Positions 24,810-34,564 are shown, counted from the stretch's first letter. The stretch is DNA of 64,000 bases from Clostridium estertheticum (GCF_026650985.1 NZ_CP086239.1:4986501-5050500), one strand, 5' to 3'. The notes: generated by a model from the letters alone, not told the origin. Program-made: numbers and translations.

Positions 24810-26348
24810 ATGGAGAGTAAGGATGTTAAAGATATTACTATAAAAGATAATATGAAATTATCAAAGGAAAATCAAAGGCAAGAAATTAGAATTATAGATT
24901 CGAAAATTAGCCTAAATGAAAAAAAATATACTATAGGTATAACAGTTATTTTAGCAATAATTTATGATGTTTTTTTTACGGGTAAAGAATATGGTCTTTC
25001 TATTGCGATTTTTTATATTATGTTTATGTGCTTTTTCTTATGGAGTATTAGGGCGAAGGTTTTATTTGAAAAAAATATTGGTTTAAATATAATTGTTCCT
25101 ACATTACTGCTTACATTAAATTATGCTATTCATTCAAATAACATTTTAAATTCTTTTAATATAATTATGGTATTGGTACTTACGACTTTAAGTACTGTAT
25201 TAATTAGATATGATAATATAAAATGGGATTCTAAAATGATAATATTAAAAGCACTAAGTAGAGTAATTAAAGCTATTCCAGAAAATGCTTTAAAACCTTT
25301 TATATTTGTTAAACGAAGTATAAATGTGAGAAATGCAGAAAAAAGATCTATGAACAGAAATATTTTAAGAGGACTGATTATTTCCATACCATTATTAATT
25401 GTTATTTTAATGTTATTAACATCAGCAGATATGGTATTCAAGAATTATATAACAAATATTTCAAGTGTATTTGAGAATATAAAAGTATGGAAAATTATAA
25501 GTCATTTGTTAGTTGTTATTATGGTTTTCTTTATAATATTTTCATATATATGGAGCTTTAAATATAATGACGAAGAGGATACAGATATTAAAAAGAATGT
25601 TTTATGGGAGCCAGTCACTGTATTAACAATTATATTTATGATAAATATAGTGTACCTTTTATTTTCAATAGTCCAGTTTACCTATCTTTATGGTGGAAGT
25701 AATAATTTTCTCCCTCTCAAATTCACATATTCGGAGTATGCAAGAAAAGGATTCTTTGAGCTTTTTATTGTTACAATAATTAATTTTACAATATTACTCT
25801 GTAGTATGAAATATATCAAAACTTATAACAAGGTTACAAATATAATATCTAATGTATTATTAACTTTACTTGTAGTTTTTACAGTTAACATGTTATTTTC
25901 GGCTCATTTTAAGATGTCTTTATATGAACAAATTTATGGATTCACATATTTAAGGATTTTTGTGCATATATTTATGCTTATGCTGTTTATGTTATTTATA
26001 GTAGCACTAATTGGTATTTGGAATAGAAAAATGAAACTAAATAAGGTTTTAATAGTGGTTGTTTTGATTATGTATGTCTTATTAAATTTTGTAAATGTTG
26101 ATAAAATTATTGCTGGAAAAAATATAGATATATATTATAAAACTCAGAGGATCGATGTTCTTTATTTAAAAACTTTATCCTATGACGCTATTCCAGAAAT
26201 AGTAAGACTTAAAAATGATCATAATATTAAAGTTCGAAGTGAAGTTAATAATTATTTAAAAAATGTTGAGAAGGATTTATCACAGAAGCGCTCTTGGTAT
26301 GAATTTAATTATTCTAAATCTAAGGCTAGAAAGAGTATAAATAAATAA
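24810..26348 (+). CDS. DUF4173-type polytopic membrane protein
   Basis: A 512-residue protein: about 35 charged residues, then roughly ten to twelve hydrophobic helices, ending in a charged tail with LYLKTLSYDAIPEIVRLKN. The sequence KKYTIGITVILAIIYDVFFTGKEYGLSIAIF and the internal linker KALSRVIKAIPENALKPF resemble the DUF4173/DUF4153 family, whose function is not established. A GGAGGGG ribosome site precedes the ATG. The small membrane protein gene 53 bp downstream is probably in the same transcript. Confidence 0.75.
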   Translation: MESKDVKDITIKDNMKLSKENQRQEIRIIDSKISLNEKKYTIGITVILAIIYDVFFTGKEYGLSIAIFYIMFMCFFLWSIRAKVLFEKNIGLNIIVPTLLLTLNYAIHSNNILNSFNIIMVLVLTTLSTVLIRYDNIKWDSKMIILKALSRVIKAIPENALKPFIFVKRSINVRNAEKRSMNRNILRGLIISIPLLIVILMLLTSADMVFKNYITNISSVFENIKVWKIISHLLVVIMVFFIIFSYIWSFKYNDEEDTDIKKNVLWEPVTVLTIIFMINIVYLLFSIVQFTYLYGGSNNFLPLKFTYSEYARKGFFELFIVTIINFTILLCSMKYIKTYNKVTNIISNVLLTLLVVFTVNMLFSAHFKMSLYEQIYGFTYLRIFVHIFMLMLFMLFIVALIGIWNRKMKLNKVLIVVVLIMYVLLNFVNVDKIIAGKNIDIYYKTQRIDVLYLKTLSYDAIPEIVRLKNDHNIKVRSEVNNYLKNVEKDLSQKRSWYEFNYSKSKARKSINK

Positions 26349-26401
26349 ATTTTATTATTGTGATTTTATATAGGTTATTATTTTAGGGGAGGAAATCTAT
26401 A

Positions 26402-26800
26402 ATGAAAGAAAAAATAAAAATGAATCTACTGGGTTTTTATGATTTGATTATGGCATTAGGTGCTATTTATATTGGAGTAATGATGATAAGTTCAAGTGGT
26501 GGAATTTTTACACAGTATCCAAAAGAATGGTTATCTAAAGTTCCTTTTGATAATTGGATTGTTCCGGGTATTATAACAATTGTATTATTTGGAATGGGTA
26601 ATATAATAGCCGCTATCTTAAGTTTTAAAAAAGGTAATGGTAAGTTCTGGGTAACATCAGCTATAATGGGTGGATTATTATTTCTAAGCATTATTATTCA
26701 AGTGATAGTCCTTAGGGAATGGTATATGGCGACGGTTGAATTTTTGATTTTAAGTATAATTCAACTATGTTTGTGCAGAGCTGCATTTACAAGGTACTAA
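26402..26800 (+). CDS. Small four-helix membrane protein of unknown function
   Basis: The 132 residues contain about four hydrophobic helices (LGFYDLIMALGAIYIGVMMI, IVPGIITIVLFGMGNIIAAIL, VTSAIMGGLLFLSIIIQVIVL, VEFLILSIIQLCLCRAA) joined by short loops. GGGGAGG precedes the ATG. I do not recognise the family. It follows the DUF4173 gene closely and may work with it. Confidence 0.65.
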   Translation: MKEKIKMNLLGFYDLIMALGAIYIGVMMISSSGGIFTQYPKEWLSKVPFDNWIVPGIITIVLFGMGNIIAAILSFKKGNGKFWVTSAIMGGLLFLSIIIQVIVLREWYMATVEFLILSIIQLCLCRAAFTRY

Positions 26801-26815
26801 AAAAATTGGAAGTTA

Positions 26816-26857
26816 CAACATATCCAAGGGCCCAAATAGTAACCTGTGGATATGTTG
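26816..26857. terminator. Hairpin between convergent genes
   Basis: CAACATATCCA (26816-26826) pairs with TGGATATGTTG (26847-26857). It separates the small membrane gene from the arabinanase and probably terminates both, although no strong T-tract is present. Confidence 0.55.
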
Positions 26858-26865
26858 AATTATAT

Positions 26866-29517
26866 TTACAGGCTAGGCCTAAGAAAGCTAAGGTTTATGC
26901 CTAAGAGTGAAAGCAGACTATTTAGTATGCTTACCGATGTTGCTGTTTCAGATTCCATAGAGTAAAGTGCTTCTACTTTATCAGCAGTTAATGCGGTATT
27001 ATATATAGATACATCGTCAAATTTAGCAGAAGATATATCTCTATCACCCCAAATATCACCACTTCCCACTCTAACATCTGTTATATTTGAAAGAAAATCA
27101 GATTTAAAACATTTTGTTAAATCCTTTGATGAAGAGCCAACTTCATTACCATTTAAATATACATGAATACCTGCTGAGTTAACTGTATAAGTAACATATT
27201 GCCATGTGTTTGCTATTAATCCTGTTGTAATATTTGTGGCATCTGCCCATGTTCCATTAGAATTAATCCTGCCAAATAAGTTTGCACTTATTCTTGTCAT
27301 AGGAAATTTGTTTTGACCTCCTGCGTTTCCTTCAAATAAGGCACTATGCTCCAAGTAATTAGGCTCCGTAGTATCTACATTTACCCACATACCTACTGTG
27401 TAGCCGTCCGTCGTCATTCCCTTAAAAGTATCACTTGGCAAAGCTAAATAATTAGTTTTTACTGCTTTATTAGCATTTTTTATCTGAAGTACTTTACCCC
27501 TCTGATCATCTTTGGAAATTGATGAAGAACCTACTAATGTTGAATTTCCTGTTTTACTTCCACTATTTAAAACTTCAGTGCCACCGCTTGATTTATTAAA
27601 GTCATATCTATAAATCGGTGTTACATTAAGTTCATTAATTCTCCCCTTTACCTTTATTTTAAATTCTTTAGTAATAACGGCTTTCCCTTTAGATATTTGA
27701 GCTGTTAGTGTAACATCCACAGCACCATCAAGCGCATTTATTTTTCCCTTATTATTAACAACACTAGGATTACTTGAAGTCCATGAGATTTTTGTATCAT
27801 AAACACCTGATTTAGGTAATGTTATATCTACTTTCGCGCTACTTGGAATGTTATCTTGTAAACGACTAGCTTCATACTTAACTGTTTGACTATCAGTTTC
27901 CATCTTACTACCCCAAATAGATTGGTTATTACTACCAATAGCGCTGAATGTAATTACCTTTGAGTTAAATTTAGATTCATCATTTTGTTTAAAGAATACC
28001 CCTTTATAAGTTACTCCACCAATAATCATCTTCATATAATATGAACCATTATTACTACTCCAAGTTCCTGTTACATCACCAGTTATAGTATTATTGTTTT
28101 TTAAATTTACTGATAATGTATTGAGCATTGAAGCCCCACTATTAGAAGTGCCATGATTAATAAATTCATAAGTACCAGACATTTCATCCATTGAATACCC
28201 ATTTTTAGAAATAACATCACCATTATATTCATAAGGTGCTTCTACAGGCCATCCATCTTCATTTTTGAACATTTGATGTACTCTTACTTCATGGTCTTCT
28301 GTACCATTATCGAACCTTGTGTGATAAATAAGGTACATTTGGTTATCTGAATCAATGAATGAAGAATTATGACCACCAGATCTGTATCCAACATCTAAAC
28401 AACCAAATTTGTAATTCCCCATAAGTTTAATTCCAACTGAGGAATTATCCATTTGACTTGTTAATGCAGCATTATTACCTGCGGCATCTACATAAGGACC
28501 GTCTGGGCTTTTTGATCTAAACATTCTTATATTATAACCACCTGTTGCACTTAAACCTGCATAAGTTACATATAAATAATAATATCCTGTACTATTATCA
28601 TATACAACAAATGGACCTTCACCTGAATCTGTATATCCACCAGCTATTTTTGTTCCAAAATATCTGTCAATAGTGTTCCCGTCTAACGAAGTTCCTTCCT
28701 TATCAGGATAAATTGCCTTACCGGTGGTGTCATCCATATCAAGCTCAAAAATTCCACCAGACCAAGAACCGTATATCATATGAAGTTTTCCATTAGTATC
28801 ATAAAACAAAGCAGGATCTATTGCGTTTGGAGAATTACTAGTATTGTAAGATCCATCACTTGTAAACCAATTAGGACTAGTACCTGCTAATTTGCCATTA
28901 TCAATGAGTTTTTTAATATTTGTATTAGTATATTTTGTATCAATTACACTATTAGTATCATGGGCGTTCTTTTTAGTAAACCCAGAATACATAATGGTAT
29001 CAACATAAGTATAGGGCCCTTCAATTTTTTGGGATACAGCATATCCTATAGCTGAACGTTTATACGTAGAAGATGTACAATAATACATCATATACGCGCC
29101 TTTTGTTCCATTGCTGTTTACATAGTTTTCGTTTTTGAAAACAAATGGAGCCCATACGGAATGTCCGCCTAAACAGTCACCATCGTTTTCACCAGCCCAA
29201 GCAAAAGAACCTGTTAAATTTTTTGATAAATTTCCAAATAACACATTACTAGGAGTAGTGTAACTATTAGTGAATTTAGTCCAATTTTTTAAATCTGTTG
29301 ATTTTGCTGCCTCGATATGAGAACCGAAAACATAATATTTGTTGCCATCTTTTACAATAGAAGGATCATGGACAGACACCCTGGCTTTAGCTTCTTTTAA
29401 TGTCCCTATATTATTTGTTTCAGCCGCTAAAACATCGCTTGGTGAAGTTAGCATGGTGGCCATTATGGTCATTGTCATAACGCATGATATCAGCTTTTTA
29501 AACCGTTTACATTTCAT
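26866..29517 (-). CDS. Secreted GH43 endo-arabinanase with Ig-like and LamG domains
   Basis: An 883-residue extracellular glycosidase predicted to cut alpha-1,5-arabinan in plant pectin. Domains: signal peptide (about 1-31, ending VLAAE); GH43 five-bladed propeller (about 45-430) with the catalytic-base Asp51 in VHDPSIVKDG, pKa-modulating Asp near 234 in AIDPALFYD and acid Glu near 300 in SGEGPFVVYD; a beta-sandwich accessory domain (about 435-540); an Ig-like module with ISWTSSNPSVVNNKGKI (about 560-625); and a LamG/concanavalin-like domain (about 640-860). No anchor is seen, so it is likely released. The gene stands alone; a perfect 32-bp palindrome lies 49 bp before the start. Confidence 0.9.
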   Translation of the reverse strand: MKCKRFKKLISCVMTMTIMATMLTSPSDVLAAETNNIGTLKEAKARVSVHDPSIVKDGNKYYVFGSHIEAAKSTDLKNWTKFTNSYTTPSNVLFGNLSKNLTGSFAWAGENDGDCLGGHSVWAPFVFKNENYVNSNGTKGAYMMYYCTSSTYKRSAIGYAVSQKIEGPYTYVDTIMYSGFTKKNAHDTNSVIDTKYTNTNIKKLIDNGKLAGTSPNWFTSDGSYNTSNSPNAIDPALFYDTNGKLHMIYGSWSGGIFELDMDDTTGKAIYPDKEGTSLDGNTIDRYFGTKIAGGYTDSGEGPFVVYDNSTGYYYLYVTYAGLSATGGYNIRMFRSKSPDGPYVDAAGNNAALTSQMDNSSVGIKLMGNYKFGCLDVGYRSGGHNSSFIDSDNQMYLIYHTRFDNGTEDHEVRVHQMFKNEDGWPVEAPYEYNGDVISKNGYSMDEMSGTYEFINHGTSNSGASMLNTLSVNLKNNNTITGDVTGTWSSNNGSYYMKMIIGGVTYKGVFFKQNDESKFNSKVITFSAIGSNNQSIWGSKMETDSQTVKYEASRLQDNIPSSAKVDITLPKSGVYDTKISWTSSNPSVVNNKGKINALDGAVDVTLTAQISKGKAVITKEFKIKVKGRINELNVTPIYRYDFNKSSGGTEVLNSGSKTGNSTLVGSSSISKDDQRGKVLQIKNANKAVKTNYLALPSDTFKGMTTDGYTVGMWVNVDTTEPNYLEHSALFEGNAGGQNKFPMTRISANLFGRINSNGTWADATNITTGLIANTWQYVTYTVNSAGIHVYLNGNEVGSSSKDLTKCFKSDFLSNITDVRVGSGDIWGDRDISSAKFDDVSIYNTALTADKVEALYSMESETATSVSILNSLLSLLGINLSFLRPSL

Positions 29518-29565
29518 TAAAAACCCCCTACTTTTATTATATAATTATATTAAGACTAATAAGTA

Positions 29566-29597
29566 TATATAAATATAAAACGTTTTATATTTATATA
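29566..29597. promoter_or_regulatory. Perfect 32-bp palindrome upstream of the arabinanase
   Basis: All 16 pairs are complementary around the central C-G step; the core is ATAAAACGTTTTAT. A LacI- or AraR-like sugar repressor would bind a CG-centred palindrome like this. It lies 49-80 bp before the start codon, where the promoter should be. Confidence 0.65.
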
Positions 29598-29788
29598 AAA
29601 TAACTATATCACCACTTGTTCACAAAATCAACATGATTTTTAGTTAATTTTTACAATTTAAAATATCTTACTTTATATTTAATTGATACTAAAAAATAGG
29701 TGTGTCATTTTATTTTGAATTTGTAAAATAATAATGAAAAAAGGATATTTCCCGGGAATTTAAAGTTATAACCACGTATTTTTAGCGA

Positions 29789-29825
29789 AAAAGAAGTAAG
29801 CCTTATTAATTAGACTTACTGTTTT
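29789..29825 (-). terminator. Terminator of the amino acid ABC operon
   Basis: On the minus strand AGTAAGTCTAATTAATAAGGCTTACT forms an imperfect hairpin (mirror at 29795-29820) followed by TTCTTTTT. The rest of the 29598-29788 gap is AT-rich with nothing recognised. Confidence 0.65.
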
Positions 29826-29839
29826 CTTTATATGGTTTT

Positions 29840-30580
29840 TTATGACAAACTCAAAAAATGTTTTATTCTCTCATTGTTAGGATTAGTAAATAAAACTTCC
29901 GGAGTGGAGTTTTCTAATATCTCTCCATTTTCCATAAATATAATTTTATCAGATATTTCTCTAGCAAATTGCATTTCATGAGTAACTACTATTAGAGAGA
30001 TTTTATCAATTGCAAGAGACCGTATTACCTTTAATACTTCGCTTACAAGTTTAGGATCTAATGCTGAGGTTGGCTCATCAAATAGAATTAAATCAGGATT
30101 CATAGCAAGGCACCTAGCGATAGCAATTCTCTGCTTTTGACCACCAGAGAGAGTGCAAGGATAAGAATCAATCTTATCCAATAAATCAACTTTTACAAGT
30201 AGCTTTTTTGCAATTTCTATAGCAGCTTTTTTGTCTATATGATTTACTATAATAGGAGCCTCAATTATATTATCAAGCACAGTTTTGTGAGGGAATAAAT
30301 TAAAGTTTTGAAATACCATACCTATTTTTTTATAAGCATTAATAACTTCGATATTATTAATTTTCTCTTGAGCCTGGGCAATGGTAACACCATTGAATTC
30401 TATAAGTCCACTATCCATATGTTCAAGGGAGCTTATGCATCTAAGTAGTGTACTTTTTCCAGAACCAGAGGGGCCGATAATTGATATTACCTCGCCTTTT
30501 TTTAGAGTTAGAGATACATTCTTTAAAACTTGGTTTTTACCGTAACTTTTATTTATATTAGATATCTTAAGAAAATCCAT
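29840..30580 (-). CDS. Polar amino acid ABC transporter, ATP-binding subunit
   Basis: A 246-residue GlnQ-type ATPase with Walker A GPSGSGKST, Q-loop FQNFNLFPH, signature LSGGQKQRIAIARCLA and Walker B ILFDEPTSALDP, plus the switch His in VVTHEM. It energises import through the permease encoded just upstream. The ATG at 30580 has GGATGGTG at the proper distance; an earlier in-frame ATG at 30598 precedes that site. It is the last gene of a three-gene operon (binding protein, permease, ATPase). Confidence 0.94.
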   Translation of the reverse strand: MDFLKISNINKSYGKNQVLKNVSLTLKKGEVISIIGPSGSGKSTLLRCISSLEHMDSGLIEFNGVTIAQAQEKINNIEVINAYKKIGMVFQNFNLFPHKTVLDNIIEAPIIVNHIDKKAAIEIAKKLLVKVDLLDKIDSYPCTLSGGQKQRIAIARCLAMNPDLILFDEPTSALDPKLVSEVLKVIRSLAIDKISLIVVTHEMQFAREISDKIIFMENGEILENSTPEVLFTNPNNERIKHFLSLS

Positions 30581-30613
30581 ATTAGCACCATCCTTCATAT
30601 GTTCAGGGCTTTT

Positions 30614-31255
30614 TTATTCGTAAACTGAATATTTTTTTTCAAGTTTTTTAAAAGCCATTACAACTACAGAAGTAAATATTAAATATATTATTGCGGCAAT
30701 AATAAAAGGGGTAATTGTAAAATCTCGAGTTACAATTTCTCTAGCAGCTCTTAGTATATCTTGAAGTCCGATTGCAGCAAGTAAAGCAGTATCTTTTATT
30801 AGAGTAATTCCCTCGTTACACATAGGTGGAATTATTCGTTTAAAAGCTTGGGGTAGTATTATTTTTGACATAGTTTGTCTATAACTCATGCCTAATACTT
30901 TTGCAGCCTCATATTGTCCTTTATCTATAGATTGAATGCCAGATCTAAATATTTCAGTAAAGTAAGCTCCGTAATTCAAAGAAAAGGTAAGAGCGGCTGC
31001 AACAAAAGGGGAAAGTTTTATTCCTATAATGGGTAGTCCAAAATATGTGAAAAAAAGTTGAAGAAGTAATGGGGTCCCCCTAAATAACCAAGTGTAGATG
31101 TCCACAACTTTGTTAAGTATTTTCAAACTAGAGACTTTAATTAATGCACCTAGTATTCCAAGAGGTATAGAAAATATTATTGTTGCAACATATACCTCAA
31201 TTGTAAGGAGCCCCCCTTTTAGAATATAAGATGTAATGTCTATATAATTAGCCAA
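30614..31255 (-). CDS. Polar amino acid ABC transporter, permease subunit
   Basis: A 213-residue HisM/GlnP-type permease with about five helices and the EAA loop EAAKVLGMSYRQTMSKIILPQAF that contacts the ATPase. A TTG at 31255 is chosen since AAAGGAG lies 8 nt before it; a GTG at 31264 overlaps the ribosome site. A single permease gene implies a homodimeric channel. Confidence 0.92.
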   Translation of the reverse strand: MANYIDITSYILKGGLLTIEVYVATIIFSIPLGILGALIKVSSLKILNKVVDIYTWLFRGTPLLLQLFFTYFGLPIIGIKLSPFVAAALTFSLNYGAYFTEIFRSGIQSIDKGQYEAAKVLGMSYRQTMSKIILPQAFKRIIPPMCNEGITLIKDTALLAAIGLQDILRAAREIVTRDFTITPFIIAAIIYLIFTSVVVMAFKKLEKKYSVYE

Positions 31256-31336
31256 ATATAACACTCCTTTAAAATAATCAATATTATTGTTAGTAACTCA
31301 AGCAGCCTAAAGAACGAATGCTTGAGTAGTAATTTA

Positions 31337-32137
31337 CTATTTATAAATAATGTCTTTACCAAACCATTTTTTTGAAATAGTATTGGAAGTTCCATCTTTC
31401 TTTATTGCTTCTAGTTGTTTATTTATTTCTGTAGTAAGAGCTGTATCATTTTTTCTGATACCGACGCCATAATCTTCCACGCCTAGATTTTCATTAAGCA
31501 CTTTATACATGCCAGTTTTTTTGCTAACATAGTATCTTCCAACTACCTCATCTACTACAACAGCATCGATACGACCGGCGTTTAAATCGAGTAGTGCCTC
31601 TGTATTATTAGAATATTTTTTGACCTCTTTTACTGATTTAGAAAACGCGACATCCTTAGCAAGTGCAGTTTCACTGCTACTTCCAAGTTGTAATCCTACA
31701 GTTTTCGCATTCAAATCACTCTTTTTGGATATCGTTGATTTACTATTTACAATAATTATTTGTTTGTTTTGAACATATACTTTAGAAAAAGCGATTTGTT
31801 CTTTTCTTTTATCTGTTATGGTTAATCCATTCCATATAAGATCAATATCTTTATTGTTTAAACTCAATATAATGCCGTCCCATTCTACAGGTTTAAAGGT
31901 AACTTTAACACCCATTCGTTTTCCGACTTCTTTTGCCATATCAATATCAAAACCTACTATTTGACCACTTTTATCTCTAAATCCCATTGGTGGAAAATTA
32001 TCATCAAGACCAACTACTAGTTCTTTTTTAGCTTTTATATCTGTTAGTGAATTATCAGTTGTAGGGGTGTTTCCACAAGCAGTTAAAATAACAGTTGAAA
32101 GTATTGCCATCGTTAGTAATTTAAATTTAATTTTCAT
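31337..32137 (-). CDS. Amino acid ABC transporter, substrate-binding lipoprotein
   Basis: A 266-residue family-3 binding protein. The signal peptide MKIKFKLLTMAILSTVILTAC ends in lipobox LTAC, so it is anchored outside by a lipid on the Cys. The mature part has LVVGLDDNFPPMGFRD, GFDIDMAKEVGKRMGVKV and LIWNGLTITDKRKEQIAFS, typical of polar amino acid binders. Exact ligand (glutamine, arginine, cystine or other) is not readable. ATG at 32137 follows AAAGGAG; a GTG at 32146 is an upstream alternative. It is the first gene of the operon. Confidence 0.92.
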   Translation of the reverse strand: MKIKFKLLTMAILSTVILTACGNTPTTDNSLTDIKAKKELVVGLDDNFPPMGFRDKSGQIVGFDIDMAKEVGKRMGVKVTFKPVEWDGIILSLNNKDIDLIWNGLTITDKRKEQIAFSKVYVQNKQIIIVNSKSTISKKSDLNAKTVGLQLGSSSETALAKDVAFSKSVKEVKKYSNNTEALLDLNAGRIDAVVVDEVVGRYYVSKKTGMYKVLNENLGVEDYGVGIRKNDTALTTEINKQLEAIKKDGTSNTISKKWFGKDIIYK

Positions 32138-32170
32138 TTTGAACACTCCTTTATGATTCCTATTAATATC

Positions 32171-32199
32171 ATTTTACTTTATCACGTTAACTTTGTAAA
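32171..32199 (-). promoter_or_regulatory. Promoter of the amino acid ABC operon
   Basis: On the minus strand TTTACA (32194-32199) and TAAAAT (32171-32176) are separated by 17 bp, 34 bp before the start codon. Confidence 0.7.
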
Positions 32200-32291
32200 G
32201 CGAAAATTGAAAATAGTTGTGTAAATATATATAATTCATTTAGTATTAACTTTAATATTCTAATTAACCATTTATTTTCATAAATATTTAC

Positions 32292-32320
32292 TTGACACTA
32301 AAATAGCAAAGTGTTATTCT
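32292..32320 (+). promoter_or_regulatory. Promoter of the riboflavin operon
   Basis: TTGACA at 32292-32297, 17-bp spacer, TATTCT at 32315-32320. The FMN riboswitch begins about 19 bp later. Confidence 0.8.
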
Positions 32321-32338
32321 AAAATTGAAAATTGAATA

Positions 32339-32450
32339 GATCCTTCAGGGTAGGGTTAATTTCCCCACCGGCGGTATAGCCCGCGAGCCGAAAGGTAGAT
32401 CTGGTAAAATTCCAGAGCCGACAGTAAAGTCTGGATGAGAGAAGGAGAAC
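32339..32450 (+). ncRNA. FMN riboswitch (RFN element)
   Basis: All hallmark pieces of the six-helix RFN aptamer are present in order: GATCCTTCAGGGTAGGGT, CCCCACCGGCGGTA, AGCCCGCGAGCC, GGTAAAATTCCAGAGCCGAC, AGTCTGGATGAGAGAAGGA. FMN binding should favour the downstream terminator and turn off riboflavin synthesis. Confidence 0.97.
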
Positions 32451-32640
32451 GATGATAGATATGAAAGATTTTTATTTATAAACTATATAAGATAGTTATA
32501 AAAACACTTTTGTATTTTAATTCTAATATATTTAGTAAGTAGATCCAGTAGTTGTTAAACAGCTACTGTGTGATGTTTAACTTGATATATAATTAGCTTA
32601 TTAAGCCCTGAAAACATTGTTTTCAGGGCTCTTATTATTT
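32451..32640 (+). terminator. Expression platform of the FMN riboswitch ending in a terminator
   Basis: An AT-rich linker with a hairpin CAGTAG/CTACTG near 32546-32568, then a terminator AGCCCTGAAAACA / TGTTTTCAGGGCT (32604-32630) and a T-rich run. It lies about 110 bp ahead of ribD, the expected attenuation position. Confidence 0.85.
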
Positions 32641-32749
32641 TATATGTTTGCAGCTCAGTAGGAGATGATTTGACTAAAGTTATATATACTAAGAAAAGAA
32701 ATATTTATGAAGAGAGATGTCATAATTATAGAATTAGGAAGGTGATAAT

Positions 32750-33844
32750 TTGGATAGTTATTATATGAGCAGAGCACTTGAGTTATCTAAGAAAGCAGTA
32801 GGTTTTGTAAATCCTAATCCACTAGTTGGTGCAGTTATTGTAAAAGATAATAGAATAATTGGAGAAGGATACCATGAACATTTTGGCGGGCCACATGCTG
32901 AAGTCAACGCTTTTAAAAATGCAAAAGAAAATGTAGAAGGTGCAACAATGTATGTAACACTAGAACCTTGTGCACACTATGGTAAAACACCACCTTGCGC
33001 AGAGGCTATTGTTAAAAATAAAATAGCTAAAGTTATAGTCGGGATGATAGATCCTAATCCACTAGTCGCAGGCAAAGGAGTAGAAATCCTTAGAAGAGCG
33101 GGTATAGAGGTTACTACAGGTATAATGGAGAACGAAATAAGAAAAACAAATGAAATATTTATAAAATATATAACAACAAAAAAACCATTTTGTATTATGA
33201 AAACTGCAATGACATTAGATGGTAAGATAGCAACAACGACTGGGGATTCAAAGTGGATAAGTAATGAAAAATCTAGAGAATATGTGCATGAATTAAGGAA
33301 TAGAGTAAGTGGAATTATGGTGGGAATTGGGACTGTTTTAAGTGACAATCCAGAGCTTACCACAAGAAGAGAAGGTAAAATAAGCACAAACCCAGTAAGA
33401 ATAATTATAGATAGCACAGCAAAAATACCATTAGATTCGAAGGTATTAAAATGTGATGAAAAAACAAAAACTATTATTGTTACAACAAAGTTTGCAAGTG
33501 ATACTAAAACCTGCGCTATTAAACAAAAGGGAGCTGAAGTTATCGTAACTCCTAGTGAAAATAAATGGGTGAATTTAAACTATTTGATGAAAGTACTTGG
33601 TGAGATGGGGATAGATAGTATTCTACTTGAGGGTGGTAGTACATTAAATTATTCTGCATTAGATGAGGGTATTGTTGATAAAGTTATTACTTTTATTTCC
33701 CCTAAAATATTTGGAGGAACTTCAGGCAAAACTACAGTAGGTGGAAAGGGAATCGATTTTGTAAAAGATTCTATTTTACTGCGAGATATTCAGGTATCTA
33801 GATTTGATGAAGACATAATGATAGAAGCTTATGTAAAAAAATAA
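32750..33844 (+). CDS. ribD: Bifunctional riboflavin deaminase/reductase RibD
   Basis: 364 residues. The N-terminal third is a zinc deaminase (GPHAEVNAF and PCAHYGKTPPC supply the zinc His and Cys ligands and catalytic Glu) acting on the pyrimidine product of GTP cyclohydrolase II; the rest is the NADPH reductase (MKTAMTLDGKIATTTGDSKWIS, VGIGTVLSDNPELT, LLEGGSTLN). TTG at 32750 with GGAAGGTGAT just upstream is the start. It is the first gene of ribD-ribE-ribBA-ribH under the FMN riboswitch. Confidence 0.96.
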   Translation: MDSYYMSRALELSKKAVGFVNPNPLVGAVIVKDNRIIGEGYHEHFGGPHAEVNAFKNAKENVEGATMYVTLEPCAHYGKTPPCAEAIVKNKIAKVIVGMIDPNPLVAGKGVEILRRAGIEVTTGIMENEIRKTNEIFIKYITTKKPFCIMKTAMTLDGKIATTTGDSKWISNEKSREYVHELRNRVSGIMVGIGTVLSDNPELTTRREGKISTNPVRIIIDSTAKIPLDSKVLKCDEKTKTIIVTTKFASDTKTCAIKQKGAEVIVTPSENKWVNLNYLMKVLGEMGIDSILLEGGSTLNYSALDEGIVDKVITFISPKIFGGTSGKTTVGGKGIDFVKDSILLRDIQVSRFDEDIMIEAYVKK

Positions 33845-33878
33845 ATCATTAATTAATATCTACAGAGGAGGTGATTAG

Positions 33879-34529
33879 ATGTTTACAGGTTTAATTGAGG
33901 AAATTGGTAAGATAAAATCTATAGCTAAGGGTGCTAAGTCTGCAAGAATTACTGTAGATGCTAAGGAAATTATGAGTGGTATGAAGATTGGCGACAGTGT
34001 TTGTACCAATGGAGTATGTCTTACAGTTACGGGCTTTAGCCAAAATAGCTTTAGTGTAGATGTAATGGCAGAGACCATGAGATGCAGTAATTTAGGAGGA
34101 CTAAAACAAGGGTCACGTGTTAATTTAGAAAGGGCACTTAGGGCTAGTGATAGACTAGGAGGTCATATAGTAAGTGGTCATATTGATGGACTGGGAACCG
34201 TTGTAGATTTATCAATTGAGGAAAATGCAACATGGGTGTCTGTGGAAACTTCTAGTGATATATTAAAATATATTGTACATAAAGGTTCAATTGCAATTGA
34301 CGGTATTAGCTTAACTGCAGCATATGTAGATGATAATATTTTTAAAGTATCAATTATACCTCATACAAAGGGTGAAACTACTTTAGTAACTAAGAAGATA
34401 GGGGAAGTGGTTAATCTAGAAAGTGATATGATGGCAAAATATGTTGAAAAATTATTACAATATAGAGAAACGCCAAAAGAAAAGAAATCTATTGGTATGG
34501 ATTTCCTTGAGAAAAATGGATTTGTTTAA
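33879..34529 (+). CDS. ribE: Riboflavin synthase, alpha chain
   Basis: 216 residues with the duplicated lumazine-binding barrels: first MFTGLIEEIGKI...VCTNGVCLTVTGF...VMAETMRCSNLG, second HIVSGHIDGLGTV...GSIAIDGISLTAAYVDDN. It dismutates two lumazines to riboflavin. GAGGAGGTG precedes the ATG. Second gene of the rib operon. Confidence 0.96.
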   Translation: MFTGLIEEIGKIKSIAKGAKSARITVDAKEIMSGMKIGDSVCTNGVCLTVTGFSQNSFSVDVMAETMRCSNLGGLKQGSRVNLERALRASDRLGGHIVSGHIDGLGTVVDLSIEENATWVSVETSSDILKYIVHKGSIAIDGISLTAAYVDDNIFKVSIIPHTKGETTLVTKKIGEVVNLESDMMAKYVEKLLQYRETPKEKKSIGMDFLEKNGFV

Positions 34530-34564
34530 AGTTTTATAAGGATAGAGATAGTTAGTATTACAGA

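Noticed and set aside
32452-32481. Mini-frame (9 codons) after the FMN riboswitch as a leader peptide
   Set aside because: The apparent ribosome site GAAGGAG is the conserved 3' end of the riboswitch itself; no regulatory codons are enriched.
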